A stretch of 64,000 nucleotides of DNA from Nonomuraea ceibae (GTDB taxonomy: Bacteria; Actinomycetota; Actinomycetes; Streptosporangiales; Streptosporangiaceae): NCBI RefSeq assembly GCF_019396325.1, contig NZ_JAHKRO010000008.1, positions 62,001-126,000 on the forward strand, given 5' to 3'. The notes beneath the pieces are model-generated. The model had not been told where the DNA came from. It was given only the letters and a program-made list of their open reading frames with translations, and did not search any database. Position numbers and translations under genes: made by a program. Positions 8,346 through 16,028 of the stretch are shown one piece after another. The stretch's first letter is position 1, and the number at the start of each line of letters is the position of its first letter.

Positions 8346-9683
8346 ATGCCCAGTTCATCCACGCCTGCCTTCTCCCGGCGCACCCTGGTCACCTCGCTCG
8401 TGGCGACCGCGGGCGCGAGCGGGGCACTGGCCCTCACGGGAGACGACGCGCCGGCCACCCCGCCGAGGCAGGCGGCCCCGGAGCGGCGTCACGAGACGCA
8501 GCAGCCCGGCATCGCCACGCCCCAGCAGCTCTACGCCTGCTTCGCCGCCTTCGACCTCGAGAGCGCCGGCCCCAAGGGCAAGCCCCTGCCCACCGAACGG
8601 ATCGCCGTCAACTTCCAGCGCCTCATGGAGCACTGGAGCGCCGCCGCCGAACGGCTCATGCGGGGCCGCCCCGCCGGGCCGCTCCCGTCCAGCCGCCCCG
8701 GCATGCCTGCCGACACCGGCATCGCCGACGGCCTGCCGCCCTCCCGGCTGACCGTGACGTTCGGCCTCGGACCCGAGCTGTTCGGCCGCATCGGCCGTAA
8801 GAAGGAGCGGCCCCGGCACCTGCGCCGGCTGCCGGCCTTCTCCACCGACCAGCTCCAGCCCGCCTGGAGCGGCGGCGAGCTGTTCGTGCAGATCTGCGGC
8901 GACGACCCGCAGAGCATCAGCCACGCCTTCCGCGCCCTGCGCGGCCGCGCCCCCGGCCTCGCCCGGCTGCGCTGGAGCCAGCAGGGCTTCCTCGGCCGGT
9001 TCGGCGACGCCACCTCGCGCAACCTGTTCGGGCACAAGGACGGCACCGCCAACCCCAGGCCGGGCACCGCCGCCTTCGACGACGCCGTACGGGTCACCGC
9101 CCCGGACGAGCCGTCCTGGTTCACCGGCGGCACCTACCTGGTCTTCCGCAAGATCCGGATGGACCTGCCCACCTGGGACACCTCCACCGCCGACAAGCAG
9201 GACCGGTCCATCGGCCGCCGCCGCGACAACGGCGCCCCGCTCAGCGGCGGCCACGAGTTCACCCCCGCGGACTTCGGCAAGAAGGGGCCCGACGGCAAAC
9301 CCCTCATCCCGGCCGACTCCCACGTGGCCCTGGTCCACGGCATCCCCATGCTGCGGCGCTCGTACAACTACGACTACGCCTTCCAGGCGCCGCCCGCGCC
9401 GGACGCCGGCCACGAGCACCCCGGGGGCGACAAGCCCGGCCACAGCCACGACGACCCGCTGCACGACCACGCCGGGGCCGGGCACAACAGCTACGACACC
9501 GGCACCCTGTTCTGCGCCTACCTGCGGGACCCTGGCGACTTCGTCCGCGCCCAGCGCAAGATGGCCGACGCCGGCGACCGGCTCAACGCCTTCATCCAGC
9601 ACACCGGCAGCGCCGTCTTCGCCATCCCCCCGGCGGTCCGGCCCGGCCGTTCCCTCGCGGACGCGCTGTTCCCCGCCCGCTGA
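8346..9683 (+). CDS. Tat-exported DyP-type peroxidase (EfeB-like)
   Basis: A 445-residue dye-decolorising haem peroxidase. Residues 1-35 form a twin-arginine signal (FSRRTLVTSL then a hydrophobic stretch). The DyP motif is GHKDG with Asp232 as distal acid, the proximal haem ligand is His326 in DSHVALVHG, and Arg337-Arg338 follow in LRRSYNY. A His/Asp-rich insert (GHEHPGGDKPGHSHDD, about residues 357-377) may bind metal. In EfeUOB systems such proteins act with iron transport, but no efeU or efeO is adjacent, so this is a stand-alone secreted peroxidase. GGAGG precedes the ATG. Confidence 0.9.
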   Translation: MPSSSTPAFSRRTLVTSLVATAGASGALALTGDDAPATPPRQAAPERRHETQQPGIATPQQLYACFAAFDLESAGPKGKPLPTERIAVNFQRLMEHWSAAAERLMRGRPAGPLPSSRPGMPADTGIADGLPPSRLTVTFGLGPELFGRIGRKKERPRHLRRLPAFSTDQLQPAWSGGELFVQICGDDPQSISHAFRALRGRAPGLARLRWSQQGFLGRFGDATSRNLFGHKDGTANPRPGTAAFDDAVRVTAPDEPSWFTGGTYLVFRKIRMDLPTWDTSTADKQDRSIGRRRDNGAPLSGGHEFTPADFGKKGPDGKPLIPADSHVALVHGIPMLRRSYNYDYAFQAPPAPDAGHEHPGGDKPGHSHDDPLHDHAGAGHNSYDTGTLFCAYLRDPGDFVRAQRKMADAGDRLNAFIQHTGSAVFAIPPAVRPGRSLADALFPAR

Positions 9684-9740
9684 CCCCGGACCGCGCCCCG
9701 GGGGCAGGGCGGACGCGGTGCGGGAGCCGTCCCGGGGTCA
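9681..9740. terminator. Bidirectional terminator-like inverted repeat
   Basis: TGACCCCGG at 9681-9689 pairs with CCGGGGTCA at 9732-9740, enclosing a smaller GC-rich hairpin. The arms contain the stop codons of both convergent reading frames (DyP peroxidase and the MBL remnant). There is no T-run, as is usual in actinomycetes. Confidence 0.5.
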
Positions 9741-10321
9741 GCCCCGCTCGCCCAGGTCCAGGCGGTCGAGCGGCCCGGCGGCGGTGAAGGCGGCCACCAG
9801 CTCGTCGCGCCCCTCGGTGAAGTGCGCCCAGCTGTCCGCTCGACGAGTTCGAGTGAGGCGTTGTCGCCGCTGACGTAGACGGTGGGCAGGCCCTCCCCGG
9901 TCAGGACGAACCCGACGACCTGCCAGGTGAACGGCTCGACGTCCTCGCGGGCGCCGGGCCCGTGGACGGCGGGCACGCCGGTGACCGTGACCGTGCCGCC
10001 ACCGGGGCGCTCCAGCTCGACCGACTCCCAGTCGGCCAGCCCCCTGGCCCCGCCGCCCAGGCGCTGGCCGCCTCCGGGCGTGGTGAGGGTCCGCGGGACG
10101 CCGGCGAGCAGCGCCCGGCCGGAGACGTCCAGGTTGTCGGGGTGCTCGTCGTGGGAGAGCAGGACCACGTCGATCCGGCCCAGGTCGGCCGGGGCGGCGG
10201 CGGAGGGGGCCGTCTTGGTCGGCCGGCCGCGCGGCACGAGGTAGTCGCGGGGGGCGTCGAAGGTCGGGTCGGTCAGGAAGCGCAGGCCGCCGTACTCGAA
10301 CAGGGCGGTCGGGCCGCCGAG
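9738..10321 (-). pseudogene. Degenerate UlaG-like MBL hydrolase (N-terminal loss and internal deletion)
   Basis: Read leftward, the sequence starts abruptly at LGGPTALFEYGG and continues LRFLTDPTFDAPRDY, then LLSHDEHPDNLD (metal motif) and YVSGDNASLELVE, all typical of the UlaG-like metallo-beta-lactamase family. It lacks the usual start codon and first few residues. At about 9834-9841 the frame breaks: LELVE is followed in another frame by SWAHFTEGRDELVAAF, the normal C-terminal motif. Family members have about 45-50 residues between these motifs, so an out-of-frame internal deletion is the simplest reading. The gene should be non-functional. Confidence 0.75.
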
Positions 10322-10342
10322 GACGCCGCGCCGGGAGCGGCG

Positions 10343-10888
10343 GACCACCTCGCCCTCGACTTCGCCAACAGCGCCGTCGCGCTGCCCGGAGGGCGGTTCG
10401 TCGACCTTCTCGGCACCCCGGAGGCGGCGAACCGGTGGCTGGCCGAGCGCGGCCTGGCTCCGGCCGACGCCGGCGTGCGGGAGATGTGCGCGACGCAGCT
10501 GCGTTCGCTGCGCGAGCACGTCAGGTCGCTGTTCGCCGCCCGCGTGGCCGGGGTGCCCGCTCTGCCCGCGGCGCTGTCGGCCGTCAACGACGCGCTGAGC
10601 AGGGCGCCCACGGCGGCGCTGCTGTACTGGGACGACCGGCGCGGCCCGTACCGCGCGGCGCCGTGCCCGGTCAACGAGATCCTCGACCGCGCGCTCGCGG
10701 CTCTCGCGGCCGACGCGGCCGACCTCCTCACCGGCCCGGACGCCGGTCGCCTCAACTCGTGCGGGGCCGCGCCCTGCAACCGCTTCCTGCTGAGCCGCGG
10801 CCGCCGCCACTGGTGCTCCGTCCGCTGCGGCGACCGCGCCCGCGCCGCCCGCGCCTACGCCCGCCGCGCCCGCTCGCAGGCCGGCTGA
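10343..10888 (+). pseudogene. CGNR zinc-finger (ABATE) regulator lacking its start
   Basis: Homology begins at DHLALDFANS, the conserved N-terminal motif of the stress-response ABATE domain, and runs to the C-terminal CGNR finger CGAAPCNRFLLSRGRRHWCS and a basic tail. There is no ATG, GTG or usable start in frame close upstream. The 5' end abuts the similarly truncated divergent MBL gene, with only about 20 bp between the two regions of homology. A single deletion that removed the divergent promoter region and both start codons explains both. Most of the domain is intact, so an unusual start codon cannot be fully excluded. Confidence 0.65.
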
Positions 10889-10934
10889 CCCCGCAGCCGG
10901 GGGTTCTCGCGTCCTCCGTTTCCCCCGGTGGGGG

Positions 10935-10982
10935 ATATATCCACCTGTGTGACAGGCGGGGCCACATATATGCGTTGACTGG
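10935..10982 (+). promoter_or_regulatory. Regulatory region of the membrane operon (two palindromes and a -35-like TTGACT)
   Basis: The 180-bp gap before 11069 contains the perfect palindrome GGATATATCC (10935-10944), directly followed by CCTGT-GTG-ACAGG (10946-10958), and TTGACT at 10977-10982. This AT-richer patch stands out from its surroundings and is the likely control site of the 11069-13218 operon. No clear -10 follows the TTGACT, so the promoter itself is uncertain. Confidence 0.4.
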
Positions 10983-11068
10983 GGCGGAGCTGGTGGCGTT
11001 CCATTCAGGATGGCTGCCATTGCCGGGGGGTCTCGGGCGGCCGCACGCGGCGCGGACGGAGGCGGAGC

Positions 11069-12466
11069 ATGCGCTATCGGCTCGACCCGGCGGCGGAGGC
11101 GCAGGCCGTACGCGGCAACCTGATCGGCGCCCTCTACACCGGCGGCATCGCCTGGCTGGTCTCCTCCTACATGAGCGGCCGGATCCCCGCCGTGACCGTC
11201 GTCGTGCGGATCCCGCGCGACTTCGAGCTCTTCCCCTGGCTGGCCGGCGGCACCGGCGTGATCTCCGCGCTGTTCACGATCGCGCTGGCCGCGAGCGTGG
11301 TCCGCTGGCAGATCGCGCTGTCGCAGCGGCGGCAGGCGCGCGATCCGGTCAAGGCGCTGCTGCTGCCGCCCACGGCCCAGCACGGCGCCGCCCTGCGCCA
11401 GTCACGGCCCGGCCGCACCACGGTGGGCAACGTCGCGCTGCTGGCCGTGCCGTGGGTGGTGTTCCCGCTGGTGATCGTCGCGCTGGGCACCCAGCTCGTC
11501 CCCGAGCGGATGGGTTCGCGCGCGGAGGAGGCGATCTGGGTCGCCGGCCTGGCCGGCGGGGTCGGGCTGGCCGTGCTCGTCGTCGTCGCCGTCGACGTCA
11601 CGCGCCGGCAGCTGCTGGCCTGGCAGGTGCGCAGGCTCTCCCAGGACCCGGCCTTCGCCGCGCTGATGCCGCCCGCCACCGCCACCCCGGCCCAGTACCG
11701 GGCCCCGGTCATCCCCGAACTGAGGATCACCTACTACGATCCGCCCCCGAGCATCACCTTCGGCCTGCCCAAGGTCACCGCCGAGCGCAACGTCTTCGGC
11801 CGGCCCCCGCTGGACATCGCCTACTTCCGGCTGTTCGAGAACGAGTTACGGGTGCGCGACTTCGTCAAAGGGGCCTTCCGCCGCTGCGGGCACGTGCACC
11901 TGCTGCGCAGCGCCGCCTCCGTGAGCTACTCCGAGCTGGCCCGGGCGCGGCGCACCGGGACGCTCAAGAACCTGTTCATCACCTCCGACCGGCGCATGCT
12001 GCGGGCGCTCGGCGCGCGGTCCACCGAGCCGCTGCCCAGCGGGTTCCGCACCATCAGGGGCACCGGCGGCAAGGGCGTGCGCGTCTGGGACCGCAAGGGC
12101 AGCTACCCCTTGTCCGCCTATCTGTGCCACGGGAGCTACTGGAAACGCGCCGTCGACACCCTGCTGGAGCTCGCCGACCTCGTCGTCATCGACCTGTCGG
12201 GCTTCCAGAAGGAGAACGTCGGCACCGGCTACGAACTCCAGCGCGTCATCGACCGCTACCCCGTCCACCGCGTCGTCGTCCTCGCCGACACCGGCAGCGA
12301 CACCCGCTATCTGGCGACCCACATCAGGCACGCCTGGGCGCGGATGGCCCCCGGCTCGCCCAACTCCGGGGACGGCGCCAGGACCCTGCTGGTCAGCCGG
12401 ATCGCCATCGGCGGCCCGGCGGCCACCCACCACCTGCTGGCCTACGCGCTCCAACGACTGAGGTGA
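11069..12466 (+). CDS. Membrane protein with C-terminal NDT/TIR-like alpha/beta domain
   Basis: A 465-residue protein. The N-terminal 180 residues contain four hydrophobic segments (about 18-36, 50-73, 115-140 and 150-175). The cytoplasmic remainder is an alpha/beta domain with a hydrophobic strand ending in Asp (ADLVVIDLSGF, 369-379) followed by ENVGTGYELQRVID, where Glu389 sits in the GT-x-YEL context typical of nucleoside deoxyribosyltransferase-like and TIR-like enzymes that cut N-glycosidic bonds. Activity is not shown, and this fold link is my inference from motifs. GGAGG at 11058-11062 gives a good start. It is the first gene of a tight operon with a RipA-like protein and a small protein, a layout that recalls nucleotide-linked conflict systems. 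Confidence 0.7.
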   Translation: MRYRLDPAAEAQAVRGNLIGALYTGGIAWLVSSYMSGRIPAVTVVVRIPRDFELFPWLAGGTGVISALFTIALAASVVRWQIALSQRRQARDPVKALLLPPTAQHGAALRQSRPGRTTVGNVALLAVPWVVFPLVIVALGTQLVPERMGSRAEEAIWVAGLAGGVGLAVLVVVAVDVTRRQLLAWQVRRLSQDPAFAALMPPATATPAQYRAPVIPELRITYYDPPPSITFGLPKVTAERNVFGRPPLDIAYFRLFENELRVRDFVKGAFRRCGHVHLLRSAASVSYSELARARRTGTLKNLFITSDRRMLRALGARSTEPLPSGFRTIRGTGGKGVRVWDRKGSYPLSAYLCHGSYWKRAVDTLLELADLVVIDLSGFQKENVGTGYELQRVIDRYPVHRVVVLADTGSDTRYLATHIRHAWARMAPGSPNSGDGARTLLVSRIAIGGPAATHHLLAYALQRLR

Positions 12467-12472
12467 TCGAGG

Positions 12473-12931
12473 ATGTCCGCCCCCGGCAACGACCTGGCTC
12501 CCGTGATCGAGCTCTACAAGGTCGCGGTGGAGATGGCCGACCGGGTCTCGGCCCGGCGCACCCTGGCCAACGCCTTCTTCCTGTCCGTCCAGAGCACGCT
12601 GCTGTCGGTCGCCGCGCTGTCGCTGTTCACCGGCGTCAGGCCGTGGCCGGTCCCGGTGGTGTTCGCGCTGGTCGGAGTGGTGCTGTCGGGCACCTGGTGG
12701 GTGCAGTTGCGCAGCTACCGCGATCTCAACCGGGCCAAGTTCGCCGTCATCAACGAGATCGAGCTGCAACTGCCCGTGCAGCCGTTCGGCAGCGAGTGGC
12801 AGGCGCTCCTGGCCAGCCGGACCGGGCCGCTGCGGGGCCGTTACGCCGACCTCGGCAGCACCGAGCGGATCGTGCCCGGCGTGTTCGTGCTGCTGCATCT
12901 GCTGCTGATGGCGGGCAGACTCCTGGCATGA
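12473..12931 (+). CDS. RipA-like small membrane protein
   Basis: A 152-residue protein with hydrophobic segments at about 30-52, 56-76 and 132-151. The sequence around AVEMADRVSARRTLANAFF and RSYRDLNRAKFAVINEIE matches what I recall of the RipA-type family (named for a Francisella membrane protein), which is related in layout to the SLATT two-helix proteins found in bacterial conflict islands. Those are thought to act as membrane effectors or anchors. The gene starts 6 bp after the first operon gene with GAGG before the ATG, and its TGA overlaps the next ATG (ATGA at 12928-12931). Confidence 0.7.
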   Translation: MSAPGNDLAPVIELYKVAVEMADRVSARRTLANAFFLSVQSTLLSVAALSLFTGVRPWPVPVVFALVGVVLSGTWWVQLRSYRDLNRAKFAVINEIELQLPVQPFGSEWQALLASRTGPLRGRYADLGSTERIVPGVFVLLHLLLMAGRLLA

Positions 12932-13218
12932 CCTACCTGGACGCGGACGCGCGCCTCATCCGGAGCCTGCTGCCCGCCGGAGCCGCCCCGCCGGACGACG
13001 CCACCGGGCTGTTCGTCCTGTACGCGGTGCTGCTGCGGGCCAAGGGCGAGGCGGTGAGCGCCGAGGACGTCCACGACGCCTGGTCGGCGTGGATGAGCAC
13101 GCGCGATCCCGGCCACCCGGCGCTCGTCCCGTACGCCGATCTGCCGCCCGCCACGCGCGCGGCCGACGAGCCGTACGCCGAGGCCATCCGCGCGGCGGCC
13201 GCCCGGCGCCGCCGCTGA
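12928..13218 (+). CDS. Small protein with possible RyR-like motif, third gene of the membrane operon
   Basis: A 96-residue soluble, acidic-to-basic protein ending in an Arg cluster. Residues 48-78 (VHDAWSAWM, then HPALVPYADLP) resemble the H-x-x-W and HP-x-LVPY-x-x-LP pattern of RyR-type domains, which occur with nucleotide-signalling membrane effectors in bacteria. The match is short and the assignment is tentative. Translation is coupled to the RipA-like gene by a 4-base overlap, so it probably regulates or assembles with the two membrane proteins. Confidence 0.6.
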   Translation: MTYLDADARLIRSLLPAGAAPPDDATGLFVLYAVLLRAKGEAVSAEDVHDAWSAWMSTRDPGHPALVPYADLPPATRAADEPYAEAIRAAAARRRR

Positions 13219-13245
13219 CCCGGGCGGGCGGTGGACCGGGGGCCG

Positions 13246-13668
13246 TCAGCCGGTGCTGGTCCAGACGGGCAGGGTCAGCACGGTGTGCATGCGGCGCAGC
13301 TCGTCGCGGTGCAGGGCGCTCAGGCGGGTCAGCACCTGCTCGCCCTCCGGCGTCACCAGGACGCGCACGGCGCGGCCGTCGTCGGGGTGGGCCTCCCGCT
13401 TGACCAGGCCCTGCGACTGGGCGCGGTTGACCAGCTCGACGACGCTGTGGTGGCGGAGCTGGAGCCGGTCGGCGAGCTCGCGCACGGTCGCCCACTCCCT
13501 CCCGGGGAAGCCCTTCAGCGCCAGCAGCAGCTGGTATTGCTGCGGGGTGAGGCCGTCGGCGCGCACCGTCTCCTCGCTGAAGCGCAGGTAGCTGCGGATC
13601 CCGAAGCGGAAGCGGGCCAGCGCCTCGAAGTCCTGCTTGGTCAGGGGCGGGCTCTCATGGTCGGACAC
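13246..13668 (-). CDS. MarR-family transcriptional regulator
   Basis: A 140-residue MarR-type winged-helix repressor with RELADRLQLRHHSVVELVNRA as helix-turn-helix and the wing KREAHPDDGRAVRVLVTPEG, including the conserved D-x-R. The start is GTG 13668; the ribosome site is weak. The gene converges on the membrane operon and is divergent from the DUF3040 gene. A perfect 8+8 inverted repeat lies 14 bp upstream of the start and probably is its own operator. Ligand unknown. Confidence 0.88.
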   Translation of the reverse strand: MSDHESPPLTKQDFEALARFRFGIRSYLRFSEETVRADGLTPQQYQLLLALKGFPGREWATVRELADRLQLRHHSVVELVNRAQSQGLVKREAHPDDGRAVRVLVTPEGEQVLTRLSALHRDELRRMHTVLTLPVWTSTG

Positions 13669-13681
13669 CGGACAAGTCTAT

Positions 13682-13700
13682 CGCGTCACGAGGTGACGCG
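13682..13700. promoter_or_regulatory. Inverted repeat CGCGTCAC-GAG-GTGACGCG (probable MarR operator)
   Basis: A perfect 8+8 inverted repeat with 3-base spacer lies in the gap between the marR-type gene and the DUF3040 gene, 14 bp upstream of the former. Size, symmetry and place fit a MarR dimer site giving autoregulation and possibly control of the rightward genes. Confidence 0.55.
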
Positions 13701-13804
13701 CGGCGCAGTGCCATCATGTCAGTCCAGGTCAACGTGGTGGAAGACCGCCCATGTTCACCCGATTTCTATCGTGTTACGATGCAAATGCGTCCTGGGGAGG
13801 TATC

Positions 13805-14095
13805 GTGCTCAGTGATCGAGATCGCGAAGTGCTGCGGGAGATCCAGTGCCGGCTGCTGGCCGACGATCCGGCTTTCGCGCGGGACTTCTCGACCGACGCC
13901 CGGCTTCTCGAGGACGACGCCCCGTCCGGCGACCCGGCCACGTCCGCCTTCACGCTGCCGCTCCTGCTCAGCCTGGGGCTCGGCGTGCTCTCCCTGGTGG
14001 GCGGGTCGGGCGTCGGCGGGCTGGTGTTCTCCGGCATGGCCGCCGGCTTCTGGTGGCTGCGCGAGCGCCACGACGCGGGCACGTACGGGCCCTGA
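13805..14095 (+). CDS. DUF3040 membrane protein
   Basis: A 96-residue DUF3040 protein with the family's start MLSDRDREVLREIQCRL (here GTG-initiated), the conserved DDPAFARDF and two membrane helices (about residues 49-65 and 69-84). GGGAGG at 13796-13801 supports GTG 13805 over an in-frame ATG at 13751. DUF3040 proteins are common in actinomycetes with no assigned role. Confidence 0.82.
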   Translation: MLSDRDREVLREIQCRLLADDPAFARDFSTDARLLEDDAPSGDPATSAFTLPLLLSLGLGVLSLVGGSGVGGLVFSGMAAGFWWLRERHDAGTYGP

Positions 14096-14171
14096 GCGCG
14101 CGTACGGGACACCGGCAGGATCCGGCCATCGATGCCCCGCCGGCCGCACGGGGCGGATATCGGAGGAACAA

Positions 14172-14399
14172 ATGATCGCCATCGTCGCCGTGCTGGGCAC
14201 GGTCCTGGCGCCGGCCGCCCTGGGGCTCGGCCTCGGCGTGCGGGTCGTCAAGCATAAACGGGCCACGCCGCCCGAACATGCCCCGGAGGCCGCGCCGGGT
14301 GAGCCGGAGGAGCCGCCCGCCCTCCCGGCGCGGCCTGAGCTGACCCCGGACAGCGTGCCGGGCCAGCGGCTCCCCACCGAGCGGAGCGTCGCCCGATGA
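14172..14399 (+). CDS. Small single-pass membrane protein
   Basis: A 75-residue protein with an N-terminal membrane helix (IAIVAVLGTVLAPAALGLGL), a short basic stop-transfer segment (KHKR) and a Pro/Glu-rich cytoplasmic or extracellular tail. I recognise no family. CGGAGGAA precedes the ATG, and the TGA overlaps the ATG of the hemerythrin gene (ATGA), so the two are translated together. Confidence 0.65.
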   Translation: MIAIVAVLGTVLAPAALGLGLGVRVVKHKRATPPEHAPEAAPGEPEEPPALPARPELTPDSVPGQRLPTERSVAR

Positions 14400-15112
14400 G
14401 CCGGCCCGCGGAGCTGAGACGGCACGCCAGGACCTCGGCCGCGCGCCCCAGGGACGGTGAGACCCCGCACACCCTCACCGGCGAGCACGCCCAGCTCCTG
14501 GCCCAGGTCACCGCCCGCGCCCGGGCCATGCTCGCGGCGGCGGCCCGGGGCGGCTCCCCGGAGCGGGAGGCCCGCGCCCTGACCGCCTACCTGCGCGCCG
14601 AGGTGATCCGGCAGATCAGGGACGAGGAGTGGCTGCTGTTCCCCGCCTACGGCGCCGCGCCCGCGCTGTCACGGCTGACCCGCGACCACGCCCGGCTGCG
14701 CGCCGCCGTCGACGCGATCACCCGGGCGGCCTCGGACTCCTGCCCGCCGGCGCGGCTCGCGACCCTCACCCGCGACCTGCTCACCCAGCTCGGACGCCAC
14801 TTCGCCACCGAGGAACGCGTCCTGGCCGCGCTCGGCCGACCGGCCGCCGCGACCGCCGCGCTCGGCGCGCAGCCGCACCGCTGGTTCCCGCTCACCGAGG
14901 GGCCGGTGATCGACCTGGACACGCTGCCCCAGGCCGCGGCCGCCGACGCCGTACGCGACCGGCTGCGCAGGCTCGGCCGCGACGAGGCGGTCGAGCTGCG
15001 CTCCGGCCACGACCTCAACCTGCTGTGCTGGCAGCTGGCCGACGGCGACTACGGCTTCACGTACCTGAGCGAGGGGCCCGGCGAGTGGCGCGTCCGGGTG
15101 CGGCGGCGCTGA
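14396..15112 (+). CDS. Hemerythrin-like and DUF2249 protein
   Basis: A 238-residue two-domain protein. The N-terminal four-helix hemerythrin HHE domain shows probable di-iron ligands in TGEHAQLL, RDEEWLLFP, TRDHARLR and GRHFATEERVL. The C-terminal part (about 165-235, IDLDTLPQAAAADAV to the DLNLLCWQL strand) is DUF2249, a TusA-like fold. This pairing is known in proteins linked to nitric oxide or redox sensing. It is coupled to the small membrane protein upstream. Cellular role in this strain is unknown. Confidence 0.82.
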   Translation: MSRPAELRRHARTSAARPRDGETPHTLTGEHAQLLAQVTARARAMLAAAARGGSPEREARALTAYLRAEVIRQIRDEEWLLFPAYGAAPALSRLTRDHARLRAAVDAITRAASDSCPPARLATLTRDLLTQLGRHFATEERVLAALGRPAAATAALGAQPHRWFPLTEGPVIDLDTLPQAAAADAVRDRLRRLGRDEAVELRSGHDLNLLCWQLADGDYGFTYLSEGPGEWRVRVRRR

Positions 15113-15169
15113 GGCGGGGCGGGGTCAGCCGCACGGCCACGGCCCGCCGCGGGGTTCTAGGGTGGAGGC

Positions 15170-15802
15170 GTGCTGAAGGCGTGGGCCGGGGTGGCGGGGG
15201 AGTCGCGGGCGGCGCTCGCCGTGGGGGCGGAGCTGGTGGCCCGCTGGAGCGAGCCGCACCGGCGCTACCACGACCTGGCCCACCTGCGCGCGGTGCTGTC
15301 CGCCGTCGGCCTGCTGGAGGGCTCCGCCGCCGACCCCGTGGCGGTGCGGCTGGCCGCCTGGTTCCACGACGCCGTCTACGACGGGCGGCCCGGCTGGGAC
15401 GAGGAGCGCAGCGCCCAGCTCGCCCAGGCCAGGCTGCCGCGCTGCGGCGTGCCGCCGTCGCGGGTGGCCGAGGTCGCCAGGCTGGTCCGGCTGACCGCCG
15501 CGCACGACACCGTCACCGCCGGCGACCGCGACGGCGCGGTGCTGTGCGACGCCGACCTGGCCGTCCTCGGCGGCGACGGCTACGCCGCCTACGCGCGGGC
15601 GATCCGCCAGGAGTACGCGCACGTGCCCGACGACCTCTTCAGGCGGGGCCGGGCCCAGGTGCTGCGCCGGCTGCTGGCCGTACCGGAGCTCTATCGCACG
15701 CCCGCCGCGCGGGAGCTGTGGGAGGAGCGGGCGCGGGCCGCGATGGCGCGCGAGCTCGCCGAGCTCAGCGGGGCTTGCGGCGGCGCAGCCCCGAGGCGAT
15801 GA
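15170..15802 (+). CDS. HD-domain metal-dependent phosphohydrolase-like protein
   Basis: A 210-residue HD-fold protein with H in RRYHDLAHL and the HD pair in WFHDAVYD, then DADLAVLGG later, matching the actinobacterial 'predicted metal-dependent HD superfamily phosphohydrolase' group. It starts at GTG 15170 with TAGGGT 7-12 bases upstream, so a short or absent leader is likely. Its 3' end overlaps the convergent DUF4031 gene by 38 bp. Confidence 0.83.
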   Translation: MLKAWAGVAGESRAALAVGAELVARWSEPHRRYHDLAHLRAVLSAVGLLEGSAADPVAVRLAAWFHDAVYDGRPGWDEERSAQLAQARLPRCGVPPSRVAEVARLVRLTAAHDTVTAGDRDGAVLCDADLAVLGGDGYAAYARAIRQEYAHVPDDLFRRGRAQVLRRLLAVPELYRTPAARELWEERARAAMARELAELSGACGGAAPRR

Positions 15803-16028
15803 GGCGGTGCAGCAGCTCGCGCGAGCTGACCGGATGCGCGCCGAGCGACACCGCGTGCGCGTGCGCCGTCTCCGGCACGTCGTAGTGGTCGCGGTCGAAC
15901 GCGCGCCCGGGCACGCCGAGCCGCACCGCGAAGGCGTGCAGCTCGTCCAGCGAGCTGTCGCTGACCAGGTGGGACCAGAGCAGGCCGCGCGGCCCGGGGA
16001 AGTTGGGCGGGTCGATGAGCACCGTCAC
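15765..16028 (-). CDS. DUF4031 protein
   Basis: An 87-residue protein with the DUF4031 hallmarks: start TVLIDPPNFPG, LLWSHLVSDSSLDELHAFA and FDRDHYDVPE, then a basic C-terminus. The function of the family is unknown; conserved His and Asp residues suggest a small metal- or nucleotide-binding fold. GTG 16028 shares bases with the TGA of the HAD gene (GTGA), so it is the second gene of a leftward operon. Confidence 0.85.
   Translation of the reverse strand: MTVLIDPPNFPGPRGLLWSHLVSDSSLDELHAFAVRLGVPGRAFDRDHYDVPETAHAHAVSLGAHPVSSRELLHRLIASGLRRRKPR

Noticed and set aside
9518..11383. 621-codon minus-strand frame
   Set aside because: Only the central stretch shows MBL homology; the ends lie antisense to the DyP peroxidase and the membrane operon.
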